Shown: positions 18,900-28,371 of the stretch, piece after piece
Numbering within the stretch: position 1 is the first letter of the stretch
Layout: each line of letters begins with the position of its first letter
From: CALMEH01 sp031409875
GTDB taxonomy: Bacteria > Acidobacteriota > Blastocatellia > Pyrinomonadales > Pyrinomonadaceae
Reading direction: 5' to 3'
Length of the DNA: 64,000 bases
Assembly: GCA_031409875.1 (NCBI GenBank)
Contig: JANNYB010000026.1
Coordinates: forward strand, 1 to 64,000
Notes under the pieces: generated by a model
Seen by the model: the letters and a program-made list of their open reading frames with translations, nothing else
Told to the model about the DNA's origin: nothing
Databases searched by the model: none
Translations under genes and position numbers: made by a program

Positions 18900-18960
18900 T
18901 TGGTAATTGGTAATTGGTAGTTTAAGCCAATTACCAATTACTTATTACCTATTACCTATT
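18900..18960. repeat. Heptamer tandem repeat with inverted arms
   Basis: Four GGTAATT/GGTAGTT heptamers face AATTACC-type heptamers (CCAATTACCAATTACTTATT). This forms a hairpin between convergent genes. It is the same word family as the larger array at 43612-43752. Confidence 0.65.
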
Positions 18961-19506
18961 TCGCACAAATTCGGCTTGGATGTCGCGGAAATGTTTGCCG
19001 ACGAGATTTTCGCCTAGAAAAAACGGGTTATCGGTAACTTCGGCGATGACGAACGGCGGAATCTCGAAATTTTCAAAATCTTTTTCGTTTTCAAAAACAA
19101 CGCGGACTAAATTTAAGCCCCAAAGTTCTCCGAGAAACAAATCAATTTCAACTTGTTTGCCGTCCAAATCGTAAAAATAGCGATTTTTGCGGACTTCGTT
19201 GGTTTCGGCGCGTTCGTTTTCGTGGATTTTTCTGCCTTCAAAATGTTCAAAAAGCGCGTGTTCGTTTTCGTTCAGATAAATTTCGGCAATCTTCCAACGC
19301 GAAAAACCTTCGCCGAGCGAAAATCTTTGTTGCAGCAAAAAATGCCATTCTTTCGTTTCGGGCGAACGCATCGAACGTAGGCGAAGTCGCGTGTTTTCGA
19401 TGTAATTATCAAAAATTTGCAGATGACTGCTCGACCTGACAAGCGGTTCGGGCAAGTCTCGAATCAAAAAAATTCGTCTGAGTTCCGTCTGATATGTTTT
19501 GTTCAT
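18952..19506 (-). CDS. CYTH domain protein
   Basis: 184 aa. A CYTH (adenylate cyclase IV / thiamine triphosphatase) tunnel fold is suggested by the alternating charged strands: TELRRIFLI at the start (in place of the usual ExExK), NTRLRLRSMRS, VEIDLFLGELWGLNLVRVVF and late FVIAEVT. The family binds triphosphates with two metals. The N-terminal signature is changed (ELRRIF for EIERKF), but basic and acidic alternation remains. Substrate unknown. Confidence 0.75.
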   Translation of the reverse strand: MNKTYQTELRRIFLIRDLPEPLVRSSSHLQIFDNYIENTRLRLRSMRSPETKEWHFLLQQRFSLGEGFSRWKIAEIYLNENEHALFEHFEGRKIHENERAETNEVRKNRYFYDLDGKQVEIDLFLGELWGLNLVRVVFENEKDFENFEIPPFVIAEVTDNPFFLGENLVGKHFRDIQAEFVRNR

Positions 19507-19556
19507 TTTCGTCTAATGATTTATAATTCTCTGTTTTGAGTATATTTTATAAGAAG

Positions 19557-19679
19557 CTATTTGAAAACTACAGATTTTGCCTACGAAACATACGAAAAGC
19601 ACGAAAAAAAAGAAAAAGATTTTGATTTTTTTTCGTTACTTTCGTATGTTTCGTAGGCAGAAAAATAGTTTTCAAATAG
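19557..19679. repeat. Long hairpin upstream of the lipoprotein gene
   Basis: CTATTTGAAAACTA (19557) and TAGTTTTCAAATAG (ending 19679) are the outer arms. Inside, TTTGCCTACGAAACATACG faces its complement. The hairpin ends 24 bases before the ATG at 19704, overlapping the promoter region between divergent genes. Confidence 0.65.
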
Positions 19680-19703
19680 TTTCTAACTTTTTAGGAGAAT
19701 TTA

Positions 19704-20276
19704 ATGAAACTTAAGTTAGCATTTTTTATCATAATTTCGATTTCAGCAGTTTTTTTAACAGCGTGTTCCGCGCCCGAACAACCGGTGGCGAATAACGGAA
19801 GTCCAATTAATAAGCCCGTAAATGTTGACAACCCTCAAACTGCGCCGATAAACGGAAAAGTCAACGGAACGCCAATTACCGCGCCAACTGCAAAACCCGT
19901 TGCCGAAACAACCAACAACGCGCCGACATTTGCGCCGATTGTTCAGGCTTATTACGACGCTTTGAAGAAAAAAGACGATGCGGGCGTGAAAAAAATAATG
20001 GCGGCGGAATTTATCAAAATAACCGAAGCCGATATGAAGGACGATAAAGCAACTTCGATTACGGCTTATCTTGCCGAAACCGACACGATTCCCGACAAAC
20101 CGATGGAAGTTCGCAATGAACAAATCGAAGGCGAAAAAGGCGTTGTCGAAGTCAAAGGCGGCGCATATCCGAATTGGACGGCAATCGCTTTCGTCAAAGA
20201 AGGCGGCGCGTGGAAAATTTCCAACGAAAGCCCCGACATCAAAAACGTCAAACAATCGGTGACCACGACAAAATAG
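19704..20276 (+). CDS. Lipoprotein with NTF2/SnoaL-like domain
   Basis: 190 aa. Lipoprotein signal ending in the lipobox LTAC (Cys21), a Pro/Asn/Thr linker to about 75, then an alpha+beta domain (80-185: PIVQAYYDALKKKDDAGVKK ... VEVKGGAYPNWTAIAFVKEG) with the layout of NTF2-like DUF4878-type proteins. It is probably a periplasmic-face lipoprotein. Strong RBS TTAGGAG. Function unknown. Confidence 0.75.
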   Translation: MKLKLAFFIIISISAVFLTACSAPEQPVANNGSPINKPVNVDNPQTAPINGKVNGTPITAPTAKPVAETTNNAPTFAPIVQAYYDALKKKDDAGVKKIMAAEFIKITEADMKDDKATSITAYLAETDTIPDKPMEVRNEQIEGEKGVVEVKGGAYPNWTAIAFVKEGGAWKISNESPDIKNVKQSVTTTK

Positions 20277-20292
20277 CTTTAGATTGTATCCG

Positions 20293-20438
20293 ACTGGAGC
20301 GCAAGCGTCCCCGCTTGCAATGAGCGTTCGCTTTGGGACGCGAAAAAGCCTTTGGAGACACTGAAGTTTTAGAAAATCAAACGCTTTTTCGCATCTGAAG
20401 CAAATGCTCATTGCAAGCGAGGACGCTTGCGCTCCAGT
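20293..20438. repeat. Long hairpin between convergent genes
   Basis: ACTGGAGCGCAAGCG at 20293 pairs with CGCTTGCGCTCCAGT ending at 20438; inner arms TTGCAATGAGC and GCTCATTGCAA. Likely terminator for both flanking genes and similar in plan to 12993-13144. Confidence 0.7.
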
Positions 20439-20449
20439 CTATTAAATTT

Positions 20450-20959
20450 TTATTTAGGAATTTTTGAAAGAAAATCATCAACTTCGCGGCTTGTTCGCAG
20501 ACGAATTATCGTTTTTTCGTTTTCAAAACGCTTTAAGATTTCTTCGATTTTCGGTTTTTTGGTTTTCGGAAAACTCCAAATCCATTGCAAAAAGTTCAAA
20601 TCAATCGTTTCATTACAGCCTTCCGTCATATCGGGGCGATTCGTTTTCCAATACATTTTCCAACGCTTAAAAGTGCGATAAAAGCATAAATAACGCGGCA
20701 AATCGAGAAAAATCGCCGTGTCGCAAGCCGCGAGACGAATTTCCATCGTGCCGCCGAAATTCCCGTCCATTATCCATTCGTCTTTTTTGAGCAAATTTTC
20801 AACGATTTTTGCCCATTCGTCTTTCGGCGTTTTAGTCCAATTCGGTTTCCAATAAAGTTTGTCGAGATGAAAAACTTCAATTCCGGTCGCCGCGCCCAAA
20901 CGCCTCGCAAAAGTTGATTTTCCCGCACCGCCCGAACCGATGATAATGACTTTTTTCAT
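20450..20959 (-). CDS. P-loop kinase-like protein, FlaR/topology modulation family
   Basis: 169 aa. Walker A GSGGAGKSTFARRL at residues 8-21. A hydrophobic strand with Asp (MDGNFGG, about 64-70) and DTAIFLDLPRYLCFYRTFKR match the adenylate-kinase-like proteins annotated as DNA topology modulation protein FlaR. It probably phosphorylates a small nucleotide-type substrate; the FlaR name is historical and does not prove a DNA role. It lies 108 bases upstream of the eno stop on the same strand, with a hairpin between. Confidence 0.8.
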   Translation of the reverse strand: MKKVIIIGSGGAGKSTFARRLGAATGIEVFHLDKLYWKPNWTKTPKDEWAKIVENLLKKDEWIMDGNFGGTMEIRLAACDTAIFLDLPRYLCFYRTFKRWKMYWKTNRPDMTEGCNETIDLNFLQWIWSFPKTKKPKIEEILKRFENEKTIIRLRTSREVDDFLSKIPK

Positions 20960-20970
20960 ATGAAAATTTC

Positions 20971-21043
20971 AACCGCGAAAAACGCGAAAAGACGCGAAAA
21001 TAAATAATAAAATTTTTCGCGTCTTTTCGCATTTTTCGCGGTT
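20971..21043. terminator. Hairpin after eno
   Basis: AACCGCGAAAAACGCGAAAA and its complement enclose an AT-rich loop just downstream of the eno stop. It is nearly the same sequence as 8761-8835. Probable terminator. Confidence 0.65.
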
Positions 21044-21052
21044 AATTAAATT

Positions 21053-22342
<1,290 letters not shown>

Positions 22343-22447
22343 TTTTTTATAATTTGCTCCAATAAATAGATATGAAAAACTGATTCTTTAAATTTAGCTT
22401 GAATCGGCGAGAAAGACAAAAACTTGAATTACGAAAATAAGGTAGAT

Positions 22448-22948
22448 TTATGGCATTTTCTTAGAACTTGTCAAAAATTTTATTCCATAAATCAAAGCGA
22501 GAAACATCAAATAAACAAAGGCACTAAACAAGAAAAGATTCAACGCTCCCATAAAAAATTCTTGATGACGCATTGTAGCTGTTGTCGAGTCAAAATTTAT
22601 CGGATTTTGAAGTTCGTCTTTATATTGACTATTTGAAACTAAATACCAAAGCCCGAAAATGTAGGTTAAAGGACAAAAAAGCAGAGGAATAAAACCAGCG
22701 ATAATTTTTTTACGATTTAATGCAAAAAGAAATACAAGTCCGACAAATACTGCTAAATAAGGCGCAAAAGAAGAAAGTGTTTTAGACGCTTCAACATAAA
22801 ATTGCGGTGGCGGAACATTCATAATCTTAAATGGATAACGATGATCTAAATCACCGCACAAAATCCAAGATTGAATAAAAGCACCGATACAACCGATAGT
22901 TAAACCAATCGCACCTAATATCCATTCTTTTCTTTTACTTTCGTTCAT
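22448..22948 (-). CDS. Small multi-pass membrane protein, unknown
   Basis: 166 aa from ATG 22948 (a TTG at 22957 would overlap the antitoxin stop). About four membrane helices: 12-32, 66-83, 92-112 and 137-158. No known motif. It follows brnA-like by six bases, so it may be the last gene of that unit. It is AT-rich. Confidence 0.6.
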   Translation of the reverse strand: MNESKRKEWILGAIGLTIGCIGAFIQSWILCGDLDHRYPFKIMNVPPPQFYVEASKTLSSFAPYLAVFVGLVFLFALNRKKIIAGFIPLLFCPLTYIFGLWYLVSNSQYKDELQNPINFDSTTATMRHQEFFMGALNLFLFSAFVYLMFLALIYGIKFLTSSKKMP

Positions 22949-22953
22949 TTTAT

Positions 22954-23223
22954 TCAAACCGTATGAATTTTCTCGCGCAACAAATCGCTGACCAAACGGC
23001 TGATTTGAATTCCGCGCTGATGCGCTTTTTCGGTTAGTTCGGGCATTAAATCCGCATCAATCTCAACTTCAAATCGCCGCTTTTCGAGTTTTGCGGTCAT
23101 TTCAACGGTTTCAAAATGCTCTAAATAATCGGTCGTGTCGTGCGTGTCCCAAAACTCTGCCGCCTTTTCCAAAGAGTCGAATTCTTCGGGAATTTTGTCA
23201 ATCTGCTTCCGCTTGTCGTTCAT
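22954..23223 (-). CDS. brnA: BrnA-like antitoxin
   Basis: 89 aa. A CopG/BrnA-type protein: the N-terminus DKIPEEFDSLEKAAEFWDTH is the typical BrnA opening, and the C-terminal part (EVEIDADLMPELTEKAHQRG, then ISRLVSDLLREKI) is a ribbon-helix-helix-like DNA-binding module. It should neutralise the BrnT toxin encoded just upstream and repress the operon. The reading frames overlap by 26 bases, typical of such pairs. Confidence 0.8.
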   Translation of the reverse strand: MNDKRKQIDKIPEEFDSLEKAAEFWDTHDTTDYLEHFETVEMTAKLEKRRFEVEIDADLMPELTEKAHQRGIQISRLVSDLLREKIHTV

Positions 23224-23491
23224 AATATTTTCTTTCCTTGTCGGTCATATCGCGGGCGGAAATCGGCAATGCCGCTTGCGCTTTGCGAATAAAAAAAACA
23301 ATCAAAAATCGTCCGCCGAAAGTTTGTCCGTAAGCCGCATATAAATCTTCGCCTTTTACGCTACCTTTTTCAACACGGCGAACGTGCGGTTTGCCGAAAA
23401 TAACGTCTTCGGCTTCATCCGTATAAACACCGTGCTTAATTTCGAGTTTTTCAACAAACTGTTCTTTCCAAATGATTTCATTTATCAACAT
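23198..23491 (-). CDS. brnT: BrnT-like ribonuclease toxin
   Basis: 97 aa, BrnT (DUF497) family: HGVYTDEAEDVIFGKPHV, GRFLIVFFIRKAQAALPI and the hallmark end SARDMTDKERKYYER. BrnT has a RelE-like fold and cleaves RNA. The ATG (23489-23491) overlaps the stop of the CorC-type gene as TAATG, so it may be co-translated with that housekeeping gene, an unusual place for a toxin. Confidence 0.85.
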   Translation of the reverse strand: MLINEIIWKEQFVEKLEIKHGVYTDEAEDVIFGKPHVRRVEKGSVKGEDLYAAYGQTFGGRFLIVFFIRKAQAALPISARDMTDKERKYYERQAEAD

Positions 23492-24861
23492 TAGGTTGCC
23501 TGAGCTTTAACTTTTTCCATTCTAACTTTCAAAATTCGACGTTTATCAACTTTTTCGATTTTGAAAATATGACCGTTGAACGGCACGGTTTCGCCTTCGG
23601 ATAAAATTTGTCCGGCTTCGGACATTAAAAATCCGGCGATGGTCGTGTAACTTTCGGAAACAGGTATGTTCATTCCGCAACGCTTATTCAAATCGCGCAC
23701 TGCCAAACTGCCGTCTAAAATATAACTTCCGTCTTTTAAGTCTTTGATTTGCTCGTTGACTTCTTCGTCGTGTTCGTCGGAAATATCGCCGACGATTTCT
23801 TCCAGCAAATCTTCCAACGTGATAATTCCTTCAACGCCGCCGTGTTCATCAACGACAAATCCGAAGTGAAATTTCTCGCGTTGCATCTGGCGCAGAACGT
23901 CTTCAAGTCTTGCAGTATCAACAACATACGTCGGCTTTTGCAAAACTTCTTCGATTTTGAAAGTTTTCGGTTTCAGCAAAAACGGCATTAAATCTTTGCT
24001 GTGAATAAATCCGGCGATGTCGTCCATTGATTCACGATAAACCGGCAGGCGCGAATATCCGTTTTTCTGAAAGCCCGCAACAATTTCATTGAGCGTCAAA
24101 TCGGCTGAAATCGCCGCAATTTCGGTGCGCGGAATCATCGCTTCTTTGACGGTTGTTTCGGAAAACTCGAAAACGCGATTTATCAAACGCCGTTCTTCTT
24201 GGTTCAAATGTCCGCTTTCTTCCGATGTTTTGACGAGTTGGCGAATTTCTTCTTCCGTATAAACCGATGCGTGTTCGTTTTTTACTTCAAAACCCAACAT
24301 TTTCACGACTTTAACACTTGCCCAATCAAGCGCGTGAATGAACGGCTTGAAAACTTTATAAAAAATCTGCATCGGCAGCGCAGTTGTCAGCGCAACCTTT
24401 TCGGCAATAGCCAAACCGAAAAGTTTCGGAGCTTGTTCGCCCAAAACGATGTGAAAAGTCGTGATGATTAAAAACGCGATGCCGTAGGAAACAAAATGCC
24501 GATAACCTTCGGGAATGACGTTGAGCGAACTGCCGAGAACGGCTTCGACCAGCGGTTCGCCGAGTGCGCCGAGCGCGAGCGAAGCTAAGGTTATGCCGAG
24601 TTGGAATGCGGAAAGATACGGATTGAGATTCGAGAGAATCTCAATCAGACGCTGCGCCGAACGATTGCCTTCCGCCGCCAGCGTTTCGATTCGCGTCCGT
24701 CGCACGCTAACAAAAGCGAACTCAGCCGCCACGAAAAATCCGTTAAAAGCGACGAGACCCAAAACCACTAAAGTCTTAATTGCCGCCGATGTCCAAGTTA
24801 CCGTTTCGACGGTAATCGGTTCCGCCAAAAAAAATAAAAATCTACTGAAAGAGTCGTCCAT
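23491..24861 (-). CDS. CNNM/CBS-domain transporter-like protein (CorC/HlyC type)
   Basis: 456 aa. An N-terminal membrane domain (about 28-210, four helices, opening VLGLVAFNGFFVAAEFAFV) of the DUF21/CNNM type, a pair of CBS domains (about 225-350: MIPRTEIAAISADLTLNEIV, GFVVDEHGGVEGIITLEDLL), then a CorC_HlyC domain (365-445). The family is linked to magnesium or cobalt efflux; the hemolysin name is historical. Located in the inner membrane. ATG 24861. Confidence 0.9.
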   Translation of the reverse strand: MDDSFSRFLFFLAEPITVETVTWTSAAIKTLVVLGLVAFNGFFVAAEFAFVSVRRTRIETLAAEGNRSAQRLIEILSNLNPYLSAFQLGITLASLALGALGEPLVEAVLGSSLNVIPEGYRHFVSYGIAFLIITTFHIVLGEQAPKLFGLAIAEKVALTTALPMQIFYKVFKPFIHALDWASVKVVKMLGFEVKNEHASVYTEEEIRQLVKTSEESGHLNQEERRLINRVFEFSETTVKEAMIPRTEIAAISADLTLNEIVAGFQKNGYSRLPVYRESMDDIAGFIHSKDLMPFLLKPKTFKIEEVLQKPTYVVDTARLEDVLRQMQREKFHFGFVVDEHGGVEGIITLEDLLEEIVGDISDEHDEEVNEQIKDLKDGSYILDGSLAVRDLNKRCGMNIPVSESYTTIAGFLMSEAGQILSEGETVPFNGHIFKIEKVDKRRILKVRMEKVKAQAT

Positions 24862-24947
24862 CTTAAATAAAAAATCACCTTCGGAAAATAGTCTCCGAAA
24901 AGTTTAACGATTATTATAGCATTTTCCGTGCCTTCGATAAAAAGCCT

Positions 24948-25526
24948 TTAATATTCGCCGCGTGATGCATCGTCTAAAATCGTCTGTATCAAAAGCTGAC
25001 ACGAGCCGCAACCTGTTCCCGCATTGCAAATTTCGCCGATTTCTTCGACGGTTTCCGCTTGAGTTTCAACGATAATTTTTTCGATTCGTTCTTCCGAAAC
25101 GCCGAAACAAGTGCAAATCAGAGCCTTTTCGCCCGCAAATTCCTCAATCTGCAAAGCGCGAAAATCAGCAAACGCTTGCGATAAAGCATCAATGCAAATT
25201 TCCGCACAATGTTTTCGATGTGCGGGAAATTTATCGAGTTCGCGCTCGATTTCCGCTTTTAAATTATTCAAACCGTGAAGCGCAGTAAGATTTTTCCCGA
25301 CAATTTTTTCCGCCAAAACATCCGCTGCCGCAATCGCAAAGCCGCAACCGTTCGATTTAAATTTCGCGTCTATAATTTGTTTTTGTGCATCAATTTCCAA
25401 ATAAATCCGAACAAAAGAACCGCAAACAAAACTCGCGCCTGTGCCAATGGCATTTGTTTTTTCAGATTTGCCGGCGTGTTTCGGTTTCAGAAAAAGCTCG
25501 TTGATTTTATTTGGATAGAAACTCAC
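24948..25526 (-). CDS. NifU-like Fe-S scaffold with BFD-type [2Fe-2S] domain
   Basis: 192 aa. The N-terminal IscU-like domain (1-125) has three ligand cysteines: VCGSF (about 35), KSNGCGF (about 61) and HRKHCAEIC (about 107). The C-terminal BFD-like domain (138-185) has the four-Cys pattern CTCFGV ... CNAGTGCGSC. This is the NifU layout without the Nfu domain. It assembles and hands over Fe-S clusters. No nifS/iscS gene is adjacent. Start MSFYPNKINELFLKPKHAG fits the family. Confidence 0.88.
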   Translation of the reverse strand: MSFYPNKINELFLKPKHAGKSEKTNAIGTGASFVCGSFVRIYLEIDAQKQIIDAKFKSNGCGFAIAAADVLAEKIVGKNLTALHGLNNLKAEIERELDKFPAHRKHCAEICIDALSQAFADFRALQIEEFAGEKALICTCFGVSEERIEKIIVETQAETVEEIGEICNAGTGCGSCQLLIQTILDDASRGEY

Positions 25527-25533
25527 GATTTAA

Positions 25534-25663
25534 TTTTTAACGCAAAGTCGCAAAGACGCAAAGGCGCAAAGTTTTTTTATGTTGCCCACGAAATACACGA
25601 AATACACGAAAATAAAATTTACTTTTTTGACTTTTTCGCGTGTTTCGTGTGTTTCGCGGGCAA
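25534..25663. repeat. CGCAAAG heptamers and a GCCCACGAAATACACG hairpin
   Basis: Four tandem heptamers of the CGCAAAG type (about 25540-25571) are followed by a hairpin with arms GTTGCCCACGAAATACACG (25581) and its near complement ending at 25663. The region lies between divergent genes. Confidence 0.6.
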
Positions 25664-25716
25664 AAATCTTTCTTTATTTTCACGCTTCGTTCTAATTATT
25701 GTGTAAAATAAGTTCG

Positions 25717-26325
25717 ATGAGATTGTTTTACTTTTGCCTTTTTACTTTTGCCTTTTGCCTTTTGTCGGCGTGTAATGCCGCCAAGCCGCTTTCGCGCTCA
25801 AATATGCCGGTTTCGATAAACGATGTTCCGCTGACCAATCAGCCGATGCCGCCAAGAAAACCGATTGAAGAAATGATTTGGACAAAATTTGACGGCAAAA
25901 CCAACGAGGACGGCGGAATTCAAAAACTCAAAGAGATGCAAGGAAAAGTCGTAATTTTAGATTTTTGGGCGACATATTGCCCGCCGTGTTTAGAAGAAAT
26001 TCCGCACTTAAAAGACCTGCAAGCAAAATACGGCAAAGATAATTTAGAAGTCATCGGCTTGCACATCGGCGGCGAAGAAGACCGTCCGCGCGTTCCGCAA
26101 TTTGTCGAAAAGTTAAAAATTGATTACGTTTTGGCAACGCCCGAAAACGAACTAACACGCTTCATTTTCGGCAATGTTGACACTATTCCGCAAACCGCAA
26201 TCTTTGACCGACAAGGCAAATTAATCAAAAAAATAATCGGCTTTAACGAAGAAGTAAAAAAAGATTTGGACACAACAATCGAGCAAACAATTAAATCTAA
26301 TGAGCAACAAATTAAATCTAATTAA
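25717..26325 (+). CDS. TlpA/ResA-like thioredoxin-fold lipoprotein
   Basis: 202 aa from ATG 25717 (the frame also opens at an upstream GTG). Lipobox LSAC at about residues 16-19. The thioredoxin-like domain at 48-185 has the redox motif WATYCPPC (C-x-x-C) and the cis-Pro region VDTIPQTAIFDRQGKLI. It is probably membrane-anchored facing the periplasm, reducing disulfides in secreted or cytochrome proteins. The C-terminal tail repeats QTIKSNEQQIKSN, a small in-frame duplication just before the restriction gene. Confidence 0.87.
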   Translation: MRLFYFCLFTFAFCLLSACNAAKPLSRSNMPVSINDVPLTNQPMPPRKPIEEMIWTKFDGKTNEDGGIQKLKEMQGKVVILDFWATYCPPCLEEIPHLKDLQAKYGKDNLEVIGLHIGGEEDRPRVPQFVEKLKIDYVLATPENELTRFIFGNVDTIPQTAIFDRQGKLIKKIIGFNEEVKKDLDTTIEQTIKSNEQQIKSN

Positions 26326-26328
26326 ATT

Positions 26329-27108
26329 ATGAATTACTGGACACAATTAAGTATTGACTTTGCAAATCAAAGAAATTATTTGGACGAATTATTTTCAGTT
26401 TATCCAACTATTCCCGAAGGCATTAGAACCATCAACGAAACTTTATGGTCAGAAGTTGTGCAGACATTTGAAGATAAAAATAATATCGAATTATTTAAGA
26501 CGTTATTGAAATTTGATTTATTTCCGATTAAAGATTCTTACATTGCATATTTCAAACGCGATAAATCTGCGATTGATAGAAATCCGAATACTGTTGATAG
26601 ATTATGTGGCAGATTGTATGAAATGGGTTTGGATACGATTTACGCGAAATGTAGCGAGCCGAAAGAAACGAATCGGCAAATCGGACCACTTTTTAGACGT
26701 TGGCTTAATAGAGGAAGTTTAGGAGTTACACCAGTTACTTACGATGAATTTGTTTCAAATGATAAGAATGCGATTTTGGATGCCGGTGATAATTTGCTGA
26801 TGAAGTTTGCGGTCGAGCATTTAAATTATACGCATTTCAAAGGGCTTGATTTTGTCGGCAGATTTAACAAAAAATATGTTATCGGCGAGGCAAAATTTTT
26901 GACTGATTTCGGCGGACATCAAAACGCTCAATTTAATGATGCCGTCAGCACTGTAAAGACAGAAGTTGATGCTGTAACTATCGCAATTTTAGACGGCATT
27001 CCGTATATTAAAGGAAATAACGCAATGTATCGAAAAATAACGACCGAACTGCAAGATTATAATGTTATGAGCGCGTTGGTTGTGCGCGAATTTTTATATC
27101 AGATTTGA
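26329..27108 (+). CDS. Type II restriction endonuclease (PD-(D/E)XK)
   Basis: 259 aa. Nuclease motif: Asp174 (KGLDFVGRF) with Glu187-Ala-Lys189 (VIGEAKFL), the PD-(D/E)XK core. The surrounding layout recalls type II enzymes such as the Tsp45I group, but I cannot assign the recognition site. The next gene is a DNA methyltransferase overlapping by coupling (TGAAAATG), so the two form a restriction-modification unit. The gene is more AT-rich than the flanking genes, consistent with transfer. Confidence 0.82.
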   Translation: MNYWTQLSIDFANQRNYLDELFSVYPTIPEGIRTINETLWSEVVQTFEDKNNIELFKTLLKFDLFPIKDSYIAYFKRDKSAIDRNPNTVDRLCGRLYEMGLDTIYAKCSEPKETNRQIGPLFRRWLNRGSLGVTPVTYDEFVSNDKNAILDAGDNLLMKFAVEHLNYTHFKGLDFVGRFNKKYVIGEAKFLTDFGGHQNAQFNDAVSTVKTEVDAVTIAILDGIPYIKGNNAMYRKITTELQDYNVMSALVVREFLYQI

Positions 27109-27110
27109 AA

Positions 27111-28253
27111 ATGAATTTAACTTACGACAATAAAAATAGTGAAGCCGAGATTCTCGCACGGAATTTGACCGTTGAATTGTCGGGCGAATGGAACGACGCT
27201 GATAATAAATTGATTCAAGGCGATAATCTTTATGTTTTGAAAACTTTGCTTGATAAATATAATCTGAAATCGAAAGTTGATTTGGTTTATATTGATCCGC
27301 CATTTGCAACACAGAAAAACTTTACCGTTGGCGAAGAACGAACAAGCACGATTAGCAATAGTTTGAGCGATACTTTGGCTTACAGCGACAATTTAATCGG
27401 TGCAGAGTTTTTAGAATTTCTTCGGATTCGTTTGATTTATCTGCGCGAATTAATGAGCGAAACGGCTTCGATTTATCTGCATATTGATTATAAAATCGGT
27501 CATTACGTCAAAATTATAATGGACGAAGTTTTCGGCATCAAAAATTTTCGCAACGACATTACGAGAATCAAATGCAATCCAAAAAACTTCTCGCGCAAGG
27601 CTTACGGGAACGTCAAAGATTTGATTTTGTTTTATACAAAATCCGACAAATTCACTTGGAACGAACCGAAAGACGATTACACGGAAGAAGATGTCGAACG
27701 GCTTTTCAAAAAGGTTGATAAAGACGGTCGAAAATATACGACAATTCCGCTTCACGCGCCCGGCGAAACCGTGAACGGCGCAACCAATCAAGAATGGCGC
27801 GGCATAAAACCGCCAAAAGGCAGACATTGGCGAAGCGAACCGAAGGTTTTAGAACAACTGGAAAAAGAAGGTTTGATTGAATGGTCAAATAACGGCGTTC
27901 CGCGTAAGAAAATCTTCGCTGATGAACGCAACGGCAAAAAGAAGCAAGATATTTGGGAATACAAAGACGCGCAATATCCGACTTATCCAACCGAAAAAAA
28001 TCTGGAAATGATTAAATCAATTATTTTAGCTTCGTCCAACGAAAATGATTTGGTTTTAGATTGTTTTTGCGGTTCGGGAACTACGCTTCAAGCCGCAAAC
28101 CAACTTGGAAGAAAGTGGATTGGAATTGACCAATCTGATGAAGCTGTCCGAATTGCCGAGAAAAGATTAGCCAAAATGGAGCAAGATTTATTTTCAGCTA
28201 ATTCTAAATATCAAACCTTAAAAACCAATCAAAGAAATTCTGTTTATGCGTAA
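27111..28253 (+). CDS. DNA adenine/cytosine-N4 methyltransferase of the R-M pair
   Basis: 380 aa from ATG 27111. The catalytic DPPF (VYIDPPFATQKNF, Asp62) comes before the S-adenosylmethionine site (DCFCGSGTTLQAANQLG near 325), the beta-class order. GRKWIGIDQSDEAV follows. It modifies adenine-N6 or cytosine-N4 and protects host DNA from the nuclease encoded upstream. The end of the frame overlaps a relic of a GH15 gene start at 28247. Confidence 0.9.
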   Translation: MNLTYDNKNSEAEILARNLTVELSGEWNDADNKLIQGDNLYVLKTLLDKYNLKSKVDLVYIDPPFATQKNFTVGEERTSTISNSLSDTLAYSDNLIGAEFLEFLRIRLIYLRELMSETASIYLHIDYKIGHYVKIIMDEVFGIKNFRNDITRIKCNPKNFSRKAYGNVKDLILFYTKSDKFTWNEPKDDYTEEDVERLFKKVDKDGRKYTTIPLHAPGETVNGATNQEWRGIKPPKGRHWRSEPKVLEQLEKEGLIEWSNNGVPRKKIFADERNGKKKQDIWEYKDAQYPTYPTEKNLEMIKSIILASSNENDLVLDCFCGSGTTLQAANQLGRKWIGIDQSDEAVRIAEKRLAKMEQDLFSANSKYQTLKTNQRNSVYA

Positions 28254-28371
28254 TGTTTTCGTTGGCAAAGGCTCATTACTCGTTAATTTTGACCGACAAT
28301 ATCCGCACATTCAATTGGCAAGATTCATTTTTCGCAGAATTTCCTGAAACCGAGAATCGTCTTTCAAATTA
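28247..28371 (+). pseudogene. Relic of a GH15 glucoamylase-like gene start
   Basis: In the +1 frame past the methylase stop, ATG at 28247 gives MRNVFVGKGSLLVNFDRQYP. The intact GH15 gene at 32419 begins MRDIPVGNGSLLVTFDDKYQ, so about 11 of the first 16 positions agree. The relic stops after about 33 codons. It probably marks an old gene broken when the restriction unit arrived. Confidence 0.55.
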
